DNA of 64,000 nucleotides from Flavobacteriales bacterium. GTDB taxonomy: Bacteria > Bacteroidota > Bacteroidia > Flavobacteriales_F > PHOS-HE28. This document shows positions 25,663-34,563 of the stretch, in pieces; the stretch's first letter is position 1, and each line of letters opens with the position of its first letter. Under the pieces are notes generated by a model. That model saw nothing but the letters and a program-made list of their open reading frames with translations. It had not been told where the DNA came from and ran no database searches. A program made the position numbers and the translations under genes. Location: positions 1 to 64,000 of the forward strand of contig JAEUTA010000017.1 of NCBI GenBank assembly GCA_016788205.1, given 5' to 3'.

Positions 25663-28290
25663 CTACTTCAGCACGGCCAGCCGTTCCTCCAGCGACTTGA
25701 TCTTGGCTTCAGCGTCCGCCTTCTTCTTGCGCTCGTTCTCCAACACCTGAGCGGGTGCGCCGGAAACGAAACGCTCGTTGCTCAGCTTCTTGTCCACGCT
25801 GGAAAGGAAACCGCGGAGGTACTTGATCTCTTCCTCGGCCTTCTTCGCCTCGGCTGCGGGATCCACCTTGCCTCCCAGGTCAACGGCGTACTCCGTTGTG
25901 CCCACGAGGAATGTGATCGCACCCTCACCGGCTTTCTCCACTGCGCTGATCGCTTTCAGGTTGGCGAGCTTCAGGGCCAGGGTGGAAACAGCGTCACGCA
26001 TGGGTGCCGCCCCTTTCACCTGCACATCCAACGCTTCCTTCGGCGAAAGGCCACGCTCATTCCGCACGTTGCGCGCGGCGGTCACCAGGTCGAAGGCATG
26101 TTGCATCTCGGCTTCCAGCTTCGCATCGCCCGCTGCACCCTTCGGCCATTGTGCCACGATCACGTCATCGGCACGTTCGCGCAGCAGATGCCACACTTCT
26201 TCGCTGAGGAAGGGCATGAAGGGATGCAACAACTTCAGCACATCCTGGAACAGGTCCAGTGTGGCTTCGTAGGTCGCGCGGTCGATGGGTTCACCAACGC
26301 CATCAACGAAGGCTGGCTTGATGCTCTCGAGATACCAGCTGCACAGATCGTCCCAGACCAGCTTGTAGGTCGCCATCAACGCCTCGCTGATGCGGAACTG
26401 ATCGAAGAGCCCATCGATCTCGGTGGTGCCACGCACCATGCGTGAACGCATCCAAGCGACAGCGGCTGCGGAGCTCTCAGATTGTGGTTTGTCAGCGACC
26501 TCCCAGCCTTTCACGAGGCGGAACGCGTTCCAGATCTTGTTGCCGAAGTTGCGACCCTGCTCGCACAACGAATCGTCGTACGGCAGATCGTTGCCCGCAG
26601 GTGAGGTGAGCAGCATGCCCACGCGCACGCCATCGGCACCGAACTTGGCGATAAGGTCCAGCGGGTCCGGGCTGTTGCCCAGGCTCTTGCTCATCTTGCG
26701 GCCAAGCTTGTCGCGCACGATGCCGGTGAGGTACACGTTCTTGAACGGCACCTCCTGCTTGTACTCCATGCCCGCCATGATCATGCGCGCCACCCAGAAG
26801 AAGAGGATCTCCGGTGCGGTCACCAGGTCGTTCGTGGGGTAGTAGTATTTGATGTCGGCGTTATCCGGATCCTTGAACCCGTCGAACACGCTGATGGGCC
26901 ACAACCAGCTGCTGAACCAGGTGTCCACGACATCCTCGTCCTGCTTGATGCCCGTGGTGCTCTGTCCAGCAGCCTTGAACTGCGCGATGGCCTCGGCTTC
27001 GGTCCGGCAGACGGCGGCATCACCGGCATCGTTGTACCACGCCGGGATCTGCTGTCCCCACCACAACTGGCGGCTGATGCACCAGTCGCGCACGTTCTCC
27101 ATCCAGTACTTGTAGGTGTTCTGGAACTTCTGCGGATGCAGTTTCACACGACCGTCCATCACCACCTCCAAGGCGGGTTTGGCGAGTTCGCTCATCTTCA
27201 GGAACCACTGCAACGAAAGGCGCGGTTCGATCACCGCATCGGTGCGTTCGCTGGTGCCCACCTTATTCTGGATGTCCTCGGTCTTCACCAGGGAGCCCTC
27301 GGCCTCCAACTGCTTCGCGATCTTCTTGCGCACCACGAAGCGATCCTCGCCCACGTACAGTTGGGCGGCGGGGCTCAACGTGGCGTTGGCCTCCAGGATG
27401 TCGATGGTCTCGAGGTTGTGCTTCTTGCCGAGCTCGTAGTCGTTCGTGTCGTGCGCGGGTGTCACCTTCAACGCACCGGTACCGAACTCGCGCTCCACGT
27501 ATTCATCGAAGATCACCGGGATGCTCCGGCCGATCAACGGCACCAGCACGCGCTTGCCTTTCAGGTGAGCATAGCGCTCATCCTCTGGATGTACCGCAAC
27601 GGCCGTATCGCCGAGGATCGTTTCCGGACGTGTCGTAGCGATGGTGACCCATTCATCCTTCGCTCCTTCAACAGCATAGCGGATGTGGTACAACTTCGAG
27701 CTGACCTCCTTATGGATCACTTCTTCGTCGCTGACGGCCGTCAACGCCAGGGGGTCCCAGTTCACCATGCGAAGGCCACGGTAGACCAAGCCCTTCTTGT
27801 GCAGGTCGATGAACACATCGAGCACCGCATCGCTCAGGTCCGGCTCCATGGTGAAGCGCGTGCGGTCCCAATCGCAGCTAGCACCGAGCTTCTTCAACTG
27901 CTCCAGGATCACACCGCCGTACTTCTCCTTCCACGCGAAGGCATGCTTCAGGAATTCTTCCCGACCGATCGCGCTTTTCTTGATGCCTTGCTCCTGCAAC
28001 AGCCGAACGACCTTCGCCTCGGTGGCGATGGAGGCATGGTCCGTACCCGGCACCCAGCACGCGTTCTTGCCCTGCATGCGCGCACGGCGAACCAGCACAT
28101 CCTGGATCGTGTTGTTCAGCATGTGCCCCATGTGCAGCACACCCGTCACGTTCGGCGGAGGGATCACCACGGTGTACGGCTCGCGCTCGTCGGGTACACT
28201 GCGGAAGTAGCCCTTCTCCATCCAGTGCTTGTACCACTTGTCCTCGCTCTGCGCGGGCTCGAAACGTTTCGGGATCTCTGCTGATGCCAT
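25663..28290 (-). CDS. valS: Valyl-tRNA synthetase
   Basis: This 875-residue class I synthetase charges tRNA-Val. The HIGH motif appears as PPNVTGVLHMGHMLNN near residue 40 and the KMSKS loop as LGRKMSKSLGN near 525. The editing domain lies between (TTRPETILGDTAVAVHPED near 215). A C-terminal tRNA-binding coiled coil (AEEEIKYLRGFLSSVDKKLSNERFV onwards, about 810-875) ends the protein. I chose MASAEIPKRFEP at 28290 because the 27 residues upstream are arginine-rich and atypical. The final 77 bases have a decayed second copy 540 bases downstream, so the end of the gene has been involved in a rearrangement, but the reading frame here is intact. Confidence 0.96.
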   Translation of the reverse strand: MASAEIPKRFEPAQSEDKWYKHWMEKGYFRSVPDEREPYTVVIPPPNVTGVLHMGHMLNNTIQDVLVRRARMQGKNACWVPGTDHASIATEAKVVRLLQEQGIKKSAIGREEFLKHAFAWKEKYGGVILEQLKKLGASCDWDRTRFTMEPDLSDAVLDVFIDLHKKGLVYRGLRMVNWDPLALTAVSDEEVIHKEVSSKLYHIRYAVEGAKDEWVTIATTRPETILGDTAVAVHPEDERYAHLKGKRVLVPLIGRSIPVIFDEYVEREFGTGALKVTPAHDTNDYELGKKHNLETIDILEANATLSPAAQLYVGEDRFVVRKKIAKQLEAEGSLVKTEDIQNKVGTSERTDAVIEPRLSLQWFLKMSELAKPALEVVMDGRVKLHPQKFQNTYKYWMENVRDWCISRQLWWGQQIPAWYNDAGDAAVCRTEAEAIAQFKAAGQSTTGIKQDEDVVDTWFSSWLWPISVFDGFKDPDNADIKYYYPTNDLVTAPEILFFWVARMIMAGMEYKQEVPFKNVYLTGIVRDKLGRKMSKSLGNSPDPLDLIAKFGADGVRVGMLLTSPAGNDLPYDDSLCEQGRNFGNKIWNAFRLVKGWEVADKPQSESSAAAVAWMRSRMVRGTTEIDGLFDQFRISEALMATYKLVWDDLCSWYLESIKPAFVDGVGEPIDRATYEATLDLFQDVLKLLHPFMPFLSEEVWHLLRERADDVIVAQWPKGAAGDAKLEAEMQHAFDLVTAARNVRNERGLSPKEALDVQVKGAAPMRDAVSTLALKLANLKAISAVEKAGEGAITFLVGTTEYAVDLGGKVDPAAEAKKAEEEIKYLRGFLSSVDKKLSNERFVSGAPAQVLENERKKKADAEAKIKSLEERLAVLK

Positions 28291-28433
28291 GCTGTTCTGC
28301 CGATGGGTTCGGATACCCATATTCCGGCGGGCCGCGAAGTTACCGTTCCCTCCACGACGGTGGGCGCGCATTCAGCTTGTCAACGTTCTGTTAGATCCGC
28401 GCCGCCCGTTCCCCAGTAAGCGAACCTTGCATC

Positions 28434-28877
28434 ATGAACGCACCGATCGCGACCATAACGCTGGCACTGACCTTCCTGATGGGCACGCATGCTTCCAGGC
28501 AACGTACCGGCCATGAAATGACGGAGCGTGGCCCCAGGATCGGCTTCATCGACCCGATGGTGCATGACTACGGGGCCATAACCTACGGTTCGGCCGGACG
28601 GTGCTCCTTCCGCTTCATCAATACGGGCGATGCACCATTGGTCATCGAGGCCTTCCAAAGTAGCTGTGGGTGCCTTGTCCCTTATTTCGACAGGGAACCT
28701 GTGTTGCCCGGCGACACCGCCTCCGTTGGCTTGAAGTACGATACACATCGGGCCGGGCGGATCAACAAAAGCGCCACCTTGAGAAGCAACGCCCTCAACA
28801 CGCCGGTCGTCACACTGCGGATCGTAGGCACGGTGCTTCCTGATAGCGCATCCCGACACGCACCGATAGCGCGCTGA
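28434..28877 (+). CDS. DUF1573 protein, first of three
   Basis: This 147-residue protein carries a short N-terminal hydrophobic stretch (ATITLALTFLMGTHA) and one DUF1573 Ig-like domain: VHDYGAITYG, FRFINTGDAPLVIEAFQSSCGC and LRSNALNTPVVTLRIVG. The SCGC motif matches the family. It is the most divergent of three adjacent members and lacks the Pro-rich tail of the other two. The function of the family is unknown; it is exported and often found in several copies in Bacteroidota. It starts 143 bases behind valS on the other strand. Confidence 0.85.
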   Translation: MNAPIATITLALTFLMGTHASRQRTGHEMTERGPRIGFIDPMVHDYGAITYGSAGRCSFRFINTGDAPLVIEAFQSSCGCLVPYFDREPVLPGDTASVGLKYDTHRAGRINKSATLRSNALNTPVVTLRIVGTVLPDSASRHAPIAR

Positions 28878-28930
28878 ACCTCCGCTGTTAAACTCCTGTT
28901 AAGGTCTACAAGCACGGTATACCACCCTTC

Positions 28931-28938
28931 TACCTTCG
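28931..28938 (+). promoter_or_regulatory. Putative -7 element of the DUF1573 pair
   Basis: TACCTTCG, matching TAnnTTTG at all but one defined position, stands 34 bases before the ATG at 28973. No convincing -33 element is seen upstream. Confidence 0.35.
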
Positions 28939-28972
28939 ACGTACGAAAGCCAAAAACGACACTCCTCAACCC

Positions 28973-29434
28973 ATGAAACAGTTCCTCTTCACGCTCGGCC
29001 TCAGCCTCTTCACGCTGGGCGCCATGGCCCAGCCCGGTATGAAACCTGTTGGTGGCACCGGTCCCATGCTCAGCTTGGATAAAGAAGTTCACGACTACGG
29101 CAATATCAAACAGGGCGGCAACGGCGAATGCGAGTTCACCGTGACCAACACCGGTGATCAGCCGCTGATCATCTCCCAGTGCCAGGGTAGCTGCGGCTGT
29201 ACCGTACCACAATGTGATACGGCTCCCATCAAACCCGGTGCGAAGAGCGTGATCAAGGTGAAGTATGACTCCAATCGTCCCGGATCCATCGCCAAGAGCG
29301 TCACCATCACCAGCAATGCCACTAACGCGCCCAGCAAGGTGATCCAGATCAAAGGTTTCGTGGAATCGGCCCCAACCACGCCCACCAGCCCTGAGAAAGA
29401 GCCCGCACAAGGCGCTCCTGTAGAGAAGAAGTAG
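28973..29434 (+). CDS. DUF1573 protein, second of three
   Basis: This 153-residue secreted protein has a signal peptide (MKQFLFTLGLSLFTLGAMAQ) and a DUF1573 domain: VHDYGNIKQGGNGECEFTV, TNTGDQPLIISQCQGSCGC and SVTITSNATNAPSKVIQIKG. The TP/EP-rich tail ends GAPVEKK. It is the same length as the next gene and clearly its paralogue. The DUF1573 fold resembles a bacterial Ig/MSP-type sandwich. No partner is known. The two genes are 40 bases apart and likely cotranscribed. Confidence 0.9.
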   Translation: MKQFLFTLGLSLFTLGAMAQPGMKPVGGTGPMLSLDKEVHDYGNIKQGGNGECEFTVTNTGDQPLIISQCQGSCGCTVPQCDTAPIKPGAKSVIKVKYDSNRPGSIAKSVTITSNATNAPSKVIQIKGFVESAPTTPTSPEKEPAQGAPVEKK

Positions 29435-29474
29435 TCCATAGCGGCCCTTAGAACACGATCCATCCGAAACGAAC

Positions 29475-29936
29475 ATGAAGAAGTTCCTCCTTTCCCTCTC
29501 CGCTGTGGCCTTGATGCTCGGCGTCAGCGCCCAAGAAGGTGCCAAGCCGGTCAGCGGCAGCGGCCCGCAGATCAGCATCGACAAGGACGTGCATGACTAT
29601 GGCATCATCGATCAAGGCGCTAATGGAACCTGTGAATTCGTGGTGACCAATACCGGCGATCAGCCGCTGATCATCACCAACTGCAAAGGATCCTGCGGCT
29701 GTACGGTGCCCAAGTGCGACACCGCGCCCATCAACCCTGGTCAGAAGACTACCATCGCGGTGAAGTACGACACGAAACGCCTGGGTGGCATCAACCGAAG
29801 CGTCACCATCACCAGCAACGCCACCAACGCTCCAGAGAAAGTGGTCCGCATCAAAGGCGAGGTGAAAGGCACACCGGAAACCCCGACATCCCCCGTGAAA
29901 GAGGCCAGCCCGATGGCTCCGGTGGAGAAAGGATAG
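29475..29936 (+). CDS. DUF1573 protein, third of three
   Basis: This 153-residue protein is a close paralogue of the previous gene. It has a signal peptide (MKKFLLSLSAVALMLGVSAQ) and the same domain: VHDYGIIDQGANGTCEF, TNTGDQPLIITNCKGSCGC and SVTITSNATNAPEKVVRIKG. It ends with a matching Thr/Pro tail and APVEKG. A strong hairpin terminator follows within 55 bases, so this ends the transcript. The close similarity points to a recent tandem duplication, with the first gene (28434) an older member. Confidence 0.9.
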   Translation: MKKFLLSLSAVALMLGVSAQEGAKPVSGSGPQISIDKDVHDYGIIDQGANGTCEFVVTNTGDQPLIITNCKGSCGCTVPKCDTAPINPGQKTTIAVKYDTKRLGGINRSVTITSNATNAPEKVVRIKGEVKGTPETPTSPVKEASPMAPVEKG

Positions 29937-29956
29937 TCCGAAGTATCACGGCCGAC

Positions 29957-29989
29957 AAAAGCCCCTTCCGAACACGGAAGGGGCTTTTT
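29957..29989 (+). terminator. Rho-independent terminator after the DUF1573 genes
   Basis: GCCCCTTCC pairs with GGAAGGGGC around a short loop, preceded by AAAA and followed by TTTTT on the plus strand. A near-identical stem occurs at 38770-38797. Confidence 0.88.
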
Positions 29990-30037
29990 GCATTCCACAA
30001 CTCCGGTATGCCGATCTTCGCCACCCACTCTACGACC

Positions 30038-31237
30038 ATGCCTGCCATCTCCACGAAAGGGCTCAACATGCCCCCGTCGCCGATCCGCAAACTCGTTCCC
30101 TTCGCCGAGGCCGCCAAACAACGGGGCGTCAAGGTGATCCACCTCAACATCGGTCAACCCGACATCGCCTCCCCGGAAGTGGCGCTGAACGCGATACGCT
30201 CGTTGGACCGTACGGTGATCGAATACAGCCATTCGGCAGGCTACGAGAGCTACCGGAAGGGCCTGGCTACCTACTACGCTGAGCATGGGATCAAGGTCAC
30301 CGCCGATGAGATCATCGTGACGAACGGGGGAAGTGAGGCTCTGCTCTTCGGCATGATGGCTTGCTTCGAGCCGGGCGACGAAGTGATCATCCCCGAACCC
30401 TTCTACGCGAACTACAACAGCTTCGCCATGGCGGCAGGGGTAACGGTGGTCCCTGTTCGCAGCACCATACAGCAAGGGTTCGCCCTGCCTCCCATCGAAG
30501 CGTTCGAAGCCCTGATCACCAAGCGCACGAAGGGGATCCTCATCTGCAATCCGGGCAACCCTACCGGCTATCTCTACAGTAGGGCAGAACTGGAGACCTT
30601 ACGTGATATCGTACAACGCCACGACCTGTTCCTTTTCGCCGACGAAGTGTACCGCGAGTTCTGCTACGACGGTGCCCACCATGTGAGCGCCATGACCCTT
30701 GAGGGTGTGGAACAGCATGTCGTACTGATCGACAGTGTGAGCAAACGTTACAGCATGTGCGGCGCACGCGTTGGAGCGTTCATCACACGCAACGAAGACC
30801 TTTACGCCGCCGCCCTCAAATTCGCTCAAGCGCGATTGAGCCCACCCACCTTCGGACAGATCGCCTCGGAAGCTGCACTACGCACCCCGGCATCCTACTT
30901 CACAGCCGTAGTGGACGAATACGTGGAGCGGCGCGATATCCTCGTGGACGGTCTCAACGGGATACCGGGAGTTACCTGTCCCAAGCCGAAGGGTGCCTTC
31001 TACTGCGTCGCAGAATTGCCTATTGACGACAGCGACCACTTCTGCCAGTGGCTGTTGGAAGCGTTCGAACTGGATGGCCATACGGTGATGATGGCGCCGG
31101 CAACGGGCTTTTATGCGGAACCGGCCAGCGGGAAAAGGCAAGTTCGACTAGCTTATGTACTGGAAAAGAAGCTATTACAACGAGCAGTGGCCGTTTTGGC
31201 GAAAGCTTTGGAGGTTTATCCAGGTCGCCGGCCATAA
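30038..31237 (+). CDS. PLP-dependent aminotransferase (aspartate aminotransferase family)
   Basis: This 399-residue fold-type I aminotransferase starts at MPAISTKGLNMPPSPIRKL. The motifs NIGQPD near 41, SHSAGYESYRKGLATYY near 67, ICNPGNPTGYLYS near 175 and FLFADEVYREF near 205 are all present. The PLP Lys is in DSVSKRYSMCGARVG near 236. The C-terminal RQVRLAYVL ending carries the substrate-carboxylate Arg. The substrate cannot be read. Frames opening upstream (29714, 30008) run through the terminator and are rejected. No operon partner is clear; the promoter and inverted repeat behind it belong to the next gene. Confidence 0.92.
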   Translation: MPAISTKGLNMPPSPIRKLVPFAEAAKQRGVKVIHLNIGQPDIASPEVALNAIRSLDRTVIEYSHSAGYESYRKGLATYYAEHGIKVTADEIIVTNGGSEALLFGMMACFEPGDEVIIPEPFYANYNSFAMAAGVTVVPVRSTIQQGFALPPIEAFEALITKRTKGILICNPGNPTGYLYSRAELETLRDIVQRHDLFLFADEVYREFCYDGAHHVSAMTLEGVEQHVVLIDSVSKRYSMCGARVGAFITRNEDLYAAALKFAQARLSPPTFGQIASEAALRTPASYFTAVVDEYVERRDILVDGLNGIPGVTCPKPKGAFYCVAELPIDDSDHFCQWLLEAFELDGHTVMMAPATGFYAEPASGKRQVRLAYVLEKKLLQRAVAVLAKALEVYPGRRP

Positions 31238-31246
31238 AGGCGGCAC

Positions 31247-31268
31247 GTTCGAAGTCAAGACTTCGAAC
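31247..31268. promoter_or_regulatory. Perfect 10+10-base inverted repeat before the first companion gene
   Basis: Arms GTTCGAAGTC (31247-31256) and GACTTCGAAC (31259-31268) are exact complements with a 2-base AA spacer. It ends six bases before the -35 hexamer at 31275, an ideal place for an operator. It could alternatively be a terminator hairpin of the aminotransferase gene, but lacks a T-run. Confidence 0.65.
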
Positions 31269-31274
31269 AAGGGG

Positions 31275-31302
31275 TTGACAACGAACAACTCGTCTTTATA
31301 AT
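31275..31302 (+). promoter_or_regulatory. Near-consensus TTGACA-N16-TATAAT promoter
   Basis: TTGACA at 31275-31280 and TATAAT at 31297-31302 are exact housekeeping-type hexamers with a 16-base spacer. The predicted start near 31309 gives a leader of about 37 bases before the ATG at 31346. Bacteroidota genes usually show a different (-33 TTG, -7 TAnnTTTG) pattern, so such a match is notable in an A/T-rich patch of GC-rich DNA. Confidence 0.5.
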
Positions 31303-31345
31303 TTGCTCATCCAACGGCCCTACAAAGGGATTCGTCGAATGAGAA

Positions 31346-31837
31346 ATGCATAGGGCGGTAGGATGTTGTTCGAGATGGTGCAGGCTGGCTGGATTCGCCA
31401 TCGTGGCGGGCTTGGGCGCACTTTCGAACGCGGCTCAAGGCCAAGAAAGACCGCTCGTTCTCATCCAGTTCGAAAAGCCCACGACCTCCTCAACGAAAGA
31501 GCTGCTGGCTTTCGTGGAAGAACGCACAGCGTGTGCGAACCTCACGCTGCATGAAGGCTGGGTGGTACGCTGCGAATGTCCGACCGCTATTCACCTGAAC
31601 GAGATCCTCAACGCAGAGGACAAACGGTCGCCGCGTGCCATCGGTGTTACCATCCTCTCTTCTGATGGTACGATGACCATGGAGGGTGATGCACCCTTCC
31701 CGGTCCTGCTCGTAACGGGTGATGATGCGGCCGATGACGAACGCTATACGACGTGGAAGCTGCACTGGATAGCGAACTACCCCGCACGCTATGCGAGCAT
31801 GTTAAGGGACCCGCTCGAAACAACAACAGGACGATGA
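31346..31837 (+). CDS. Small secreted companion protein with ferredoxin-like-looking core and 'TGD..RY..WK..WIA' tail
   Basis: This 163-residue protein has a signal peptide (about 1-32, ending NAAQGQ). Its predicted core has an order of strand, helix, strand and helix (LVLIQFEKP, TKELLAFVEERTA, LTLHEGWVVRCEC, AIHLNEIL), which resembles an HMA/ferredoxin-like fold without a metal-binding C-x-x-C. The C terminus TGDDAADDERYTTWKLHWIA, followed by xxPARYASM, matches the protein at 53255 (TGDAQLDNQRYDAYKAAWIA). It overlaps the downstream cargo gene in an ATGA (31834-31837), so the two are translationally coupled. I do not recognise a named family; the fold is inference from pattern only. Confidence 0.65.
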   Translation: MHRAVGCCSRWCRLAGFAIVAGLGALSNAAQGQERPLVLIQFEKPTTSSTKELLAFVEERTACANLTLHEGWVVRCECPTAIHLNEILNAEDKRSPRAIGVTILSSDGTMTMEGDAPFPVLLVTGDDAADDERYTTWKLHWIANYPARYASMLRDPLETTTGR

Positions 31838-33777
31838 ACGCACAGGGATACCGAAAGCTAGCCTTTGCCTTGCTCGCCGTGTTGGGGTCGGTGCCCGCGG
31901 TTCTCTCTCAATGCACCAATAACAATACGGTCATTGCAGGTGGTGCCATTACTCCTCCGTGTCCGGGGTCCATCATCGTGCCGTGTGTCAACGGCGGTCA
32001 GTACGCATTGGTGAACGTCACCCTTGGCAACATCTATGAGTTCGGCACCTGCAATGCCACGTACGACACCCGGATCACGCTCTACAACAATTCCGGAGGC
32101 GGGAGCATCGGCTACAGCGATGATGCCTGCCAGACGCAATCCATCGTAGTGTGGACGGCGACTTACACGGGGCAGTTGCGCGTGCTGGTGGATCGGTACG
32201 TGAGCATCTTCAATACGTGCGCGCACTCCGGGGGGTGCGCTCCGTTGTCCATTTCGTGTTATTCGCCAGCGCCCGCGGTCTCCAACAACGAGTGTTCCGG
32301 GGCGATCGACCTCTTCGTATTCCCCACCTGTTTTTCGCAGACCTTTTCCAACGTAGGCGCAACGAACTCGAGCACCACTCCGAGCCCTTCATGCAGCTTC
32401 ACGGGCACCGCCCGCGACGTTTGGTTCCGCTTCACCGCTCCTGGAAGTGGGGCCGTGGTCATCCGCACACAAGCTTTCAGCCTGGGCGACCTGGTCATGC
32501 AACTCTACAGCGGGGCATGCGGTTCGCTGGTACGTGTGCAGTGTGATGATGACAGTGGACCAGGCCTTACGTCACTGATCGACAGACGTTGTACGAACCT
32601 GACGCCCGGCGCCGTGTATTACCTGCGCGTATGGGGACAGGGATCGACCACGGGAACCTTCGGAGTGTGCGTGGAAGGGTCGGACGTATTCACCACGCCA
32701 CAGCAGGATTGCAGCGGCGGCTTCACGTTGTGCAGCAGTGGCAGCATCAATAACGCTTCTGACTTCACTGGTTGTTCCGCGGATCTCAATACCACGAACA
32801 TGGGTTGCCTAGGCTCATTGGAACAACAAGGCACGTGGTATTTCTTCTCCCCACAGTCCACGGGCGATATCTCGTTCAATATCGTACCGATGAACGCGCT
32901 CGGGCAGCCGGATGACGTGGACTTCGATTTCGCCGTATGGGGTCCGCTGACGGCCGTGACATGCCCTCCTCCCGCAGCACCGATCAGGTGCTCCTACGCG
33001 CTGCCTCCCAGCGGCGGCCCGTGGGCGACCGGACTGCAAAGTCCTAACACCGATAACTCGGAAGGTTCCACTGGCAATGGCTTCTTGGCCCCCCTCACGA
33101 TAGGTGCTGCCCAAATCGGGCGGATCTACATGTTGTACGTCGACAACTTCAATGCGAATGGACAGGCCTTCAGTCTTTCCTGGGGCCTTGCCGCACCAGG
33201 CCAACTAGACTGTACCCTGCTGCCGATCTCGGTTATCGACCTCAACGCGCGTATGGAGCATTCTTCGGTCGCAGTGGAATGGACCGCTCAACATGAAGCC
33301 CCTGTCTCCCATTTCATCGTGGAGCATTCGGTCGATGGAACGACCTTCAAATCCATTGGAACCATCATGGCGACTTCAGGGGTAGCTGCTACGACCGATT
33401 ATCGTTTCGACCACGTCGACCCTGTTCCCGGACTCAACTATTACCGCTTGACGAGTATAAGCGACAGCGGGTCGGAAGAAAGAACTCGGGTCGTGTCCGT
33501 TCTTTGGATGGACAGCGACGACGTGATCAGACCATACCCGAATCCGGCTGGGGACATGGTGTTCGTCGACTTGAGCTCCTTTGAACCGGGCTCAGCCCAT
33601 ACGTTGCACCTGTTCGACGCTAGTGGCAGAGACCTCAGGACCCATCGATTTGGACCAGAGGGATCCTCCAGCACGGTCCGCATCCCGCTGCTCGGTCTTA
33701 GCGCAGGGTGTTATGTCCTCAGCCTCCTCGATCCGGACGGTCAGCGGCTTGCTTCATGCCGCGTGGTCAAGGAATGA
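31834..33777 (+). CDS. T9SS cargo protein, PPC-like modules (647 residues)
   Basis: This protein starts at MNAQGYRKLAFALLAVLGSVP with signal cleavage after VLSQ. A cysteine-rich N-terminal module (CVNGGQYALVNVTLGNIYEF, near 50) is shared with the protein at 53765. A PPC-like module follows (about 155-290), then the conserved block DCSGGFTLCS...GCLGSLEQQGTWYFFSP...DFAVWGP...YVDNF (about 296-460). Next comes a FN3-like region opening LDCTLLPISVIDL (about 463) and a T9SS sorting domain (PYPNPAGDMVF, VVKE end). The start overlaps the previous stop by ATGA. It is one of four related cargos in this region; function is probably adhesion or matrix binding. Confidence 0.85.
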   Translation: MNAQGYRKLAFALLAVLGSVPAVLSQCTNNNTVIAGGAITPPCPGSIIVPCVNGGQYALVNVTLGNIYEFGTCNATYDTRITLYNNSGGGSIGYSDDACQTQSIVVWTATYTGQLRVLVDRYVSIFNTCAHSGGCAPLSISCYSPAPAVSNNECSGAIDLFVFPTCFSQTFSNVGATNSSTTPSPSCSFTGTARDVWFRFTAPGSGAVVIRTQAFSLGDLVMQLYSGACGSLVRVQCDDDSGPGLTSLIDRRCTNLTPGAVYYLRVWGQGSTTGTFGVCVEGSDVFTTPQQDCSGGFTLCSSGSINNASDFTGCSADLNTTNMGCLGSLEQQGTWYFFSPQSTGDISFNIVPMNALGQPDDVDFDFAVWGPLTAVTCPPPAAPIRCSYALPPSGGPWATGLQSPNTDNSEGSTGNGFLAPLTIGAAQIGRIYMLYVDNFNANGQAFSLSWGLAAPGQLDCTLLPISVIDLNARMEHSSVAVEWTAQHEAPVSHFIVEHSVDGTTFKSIGTIMATSGVAATTDYRFDHVDPVPGLNYYRLTSISDSGSEERTRVVSVLWMDSDDVIRPYPNPAGDMVFVDLSSFEPGSAHTLHLFDASGRDLRTHRFGPEGSSSTVRIPLLGLSAGCYVLSLLDPDGQRLASCRVVKE

Positions 33778-33982
33778 CCCTACAGCTGGTCGGACAACCC
33801 TGCCCTTTCCATTCCGTCCATCATAATGGACATGAACACCGAGCGGTTCATGGTCATCTGGACGAGCACCCCCTTCGTCGAATAAAGGATTCATATATTG
33901 GTAACAATTAGTAAAGACTCGCCTTAAAGGGCACGCTCACTTCTGAACGCCGAGGAACGAGGTACTCAACGAACCATTCGAC

Positions 33983-34375
33983 ATGCTGGTACGCTACCTT
34001 CTGACCATCCTTCTCTTCACACCTTTTGTCCTGTGCGGGCAGACTCTCTCCACGGTATCGACGGTACGCTGTCAGACCGATGTGGAGCCTCTATCCAAGA
34101 GTCTTCGAGCCACCATTACTGAACTGGACCCTACCGCGCAGATCAGTATTTCGGGTCCTATGGTGAAATTAAGGCTCAGTATCGCCCCATGCACGGATCA
34201 AACCATCGAGACTGCTTTCCAGCACGCAGGCTTGGCAGGTTGCCATCGTGTAGCCTCACATCCTCATATCTCCTTGGATGGTAATGATCCTCGGGAGTAT
34301 GATGGACCCCGCACGACCGAAAGCACGATAGACGTGAACGGATCAATTCGTCAAGTGATCATCGTGCAACAATGA
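33983..34375 (+). CDS. Small secreted companion protein, second
   Basis: This 130-residue protein has a signal peptide (MLVRYLLTILLFTPFVLCGQ). Mature sequence VSTVRCQTDVEPLSKSLRATI, TAQISISGPMVKLRLSIAPC and CTDQTIETAFQHAGLAG gives a strand-helix-strand-strand-helix order like an HMA fold with no C-x-x-C. It lacks the TGD...WIA tail of the other two companions and has a polar tail (DGNDPREYDG...) instead. It lies 188 bases before the 1014-residue cargo gene, less tightly coupled than the other pairs. Codon use is more A/T-rich than the cargo genes. The family is not recognised. Confidence 0.6.
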   Translation: MLVRYLLTILLFTPFVLCGQTLSTVSTVRCQTDVEPLSKSLRATITELDPTAQISISGPMVKLRLSIAPCTDQTIETAFQHAGLAGCHRVASHPHISLDGNDPREYDGPRTTESTIDVNGSIRQVIIVQQ

Positions 34376-34563
34376 GAGAGCCATGGATGAGCGAGACATT
34401 CCTTCTTCCAAAGGCCTTCGCTTCCTCGGTCTCCCGGGTCAACCCTGTATACACGATGGCTTGTGCACTCCTTCGCGAACGCTCCTCACCTTGACCGCTC
34501 TTCATAGCTCTTACTCTGACAGATGCTCTCCTCGTCTGTGAAGCCATCTTAAAAGCTTGCATC

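Noticed and set aside
29714-30037. Upstream extension of the aminotransferase at 30038
   Set aside because: It would run over the end of a DUF1573 gene in another frame and through a strong terminator.
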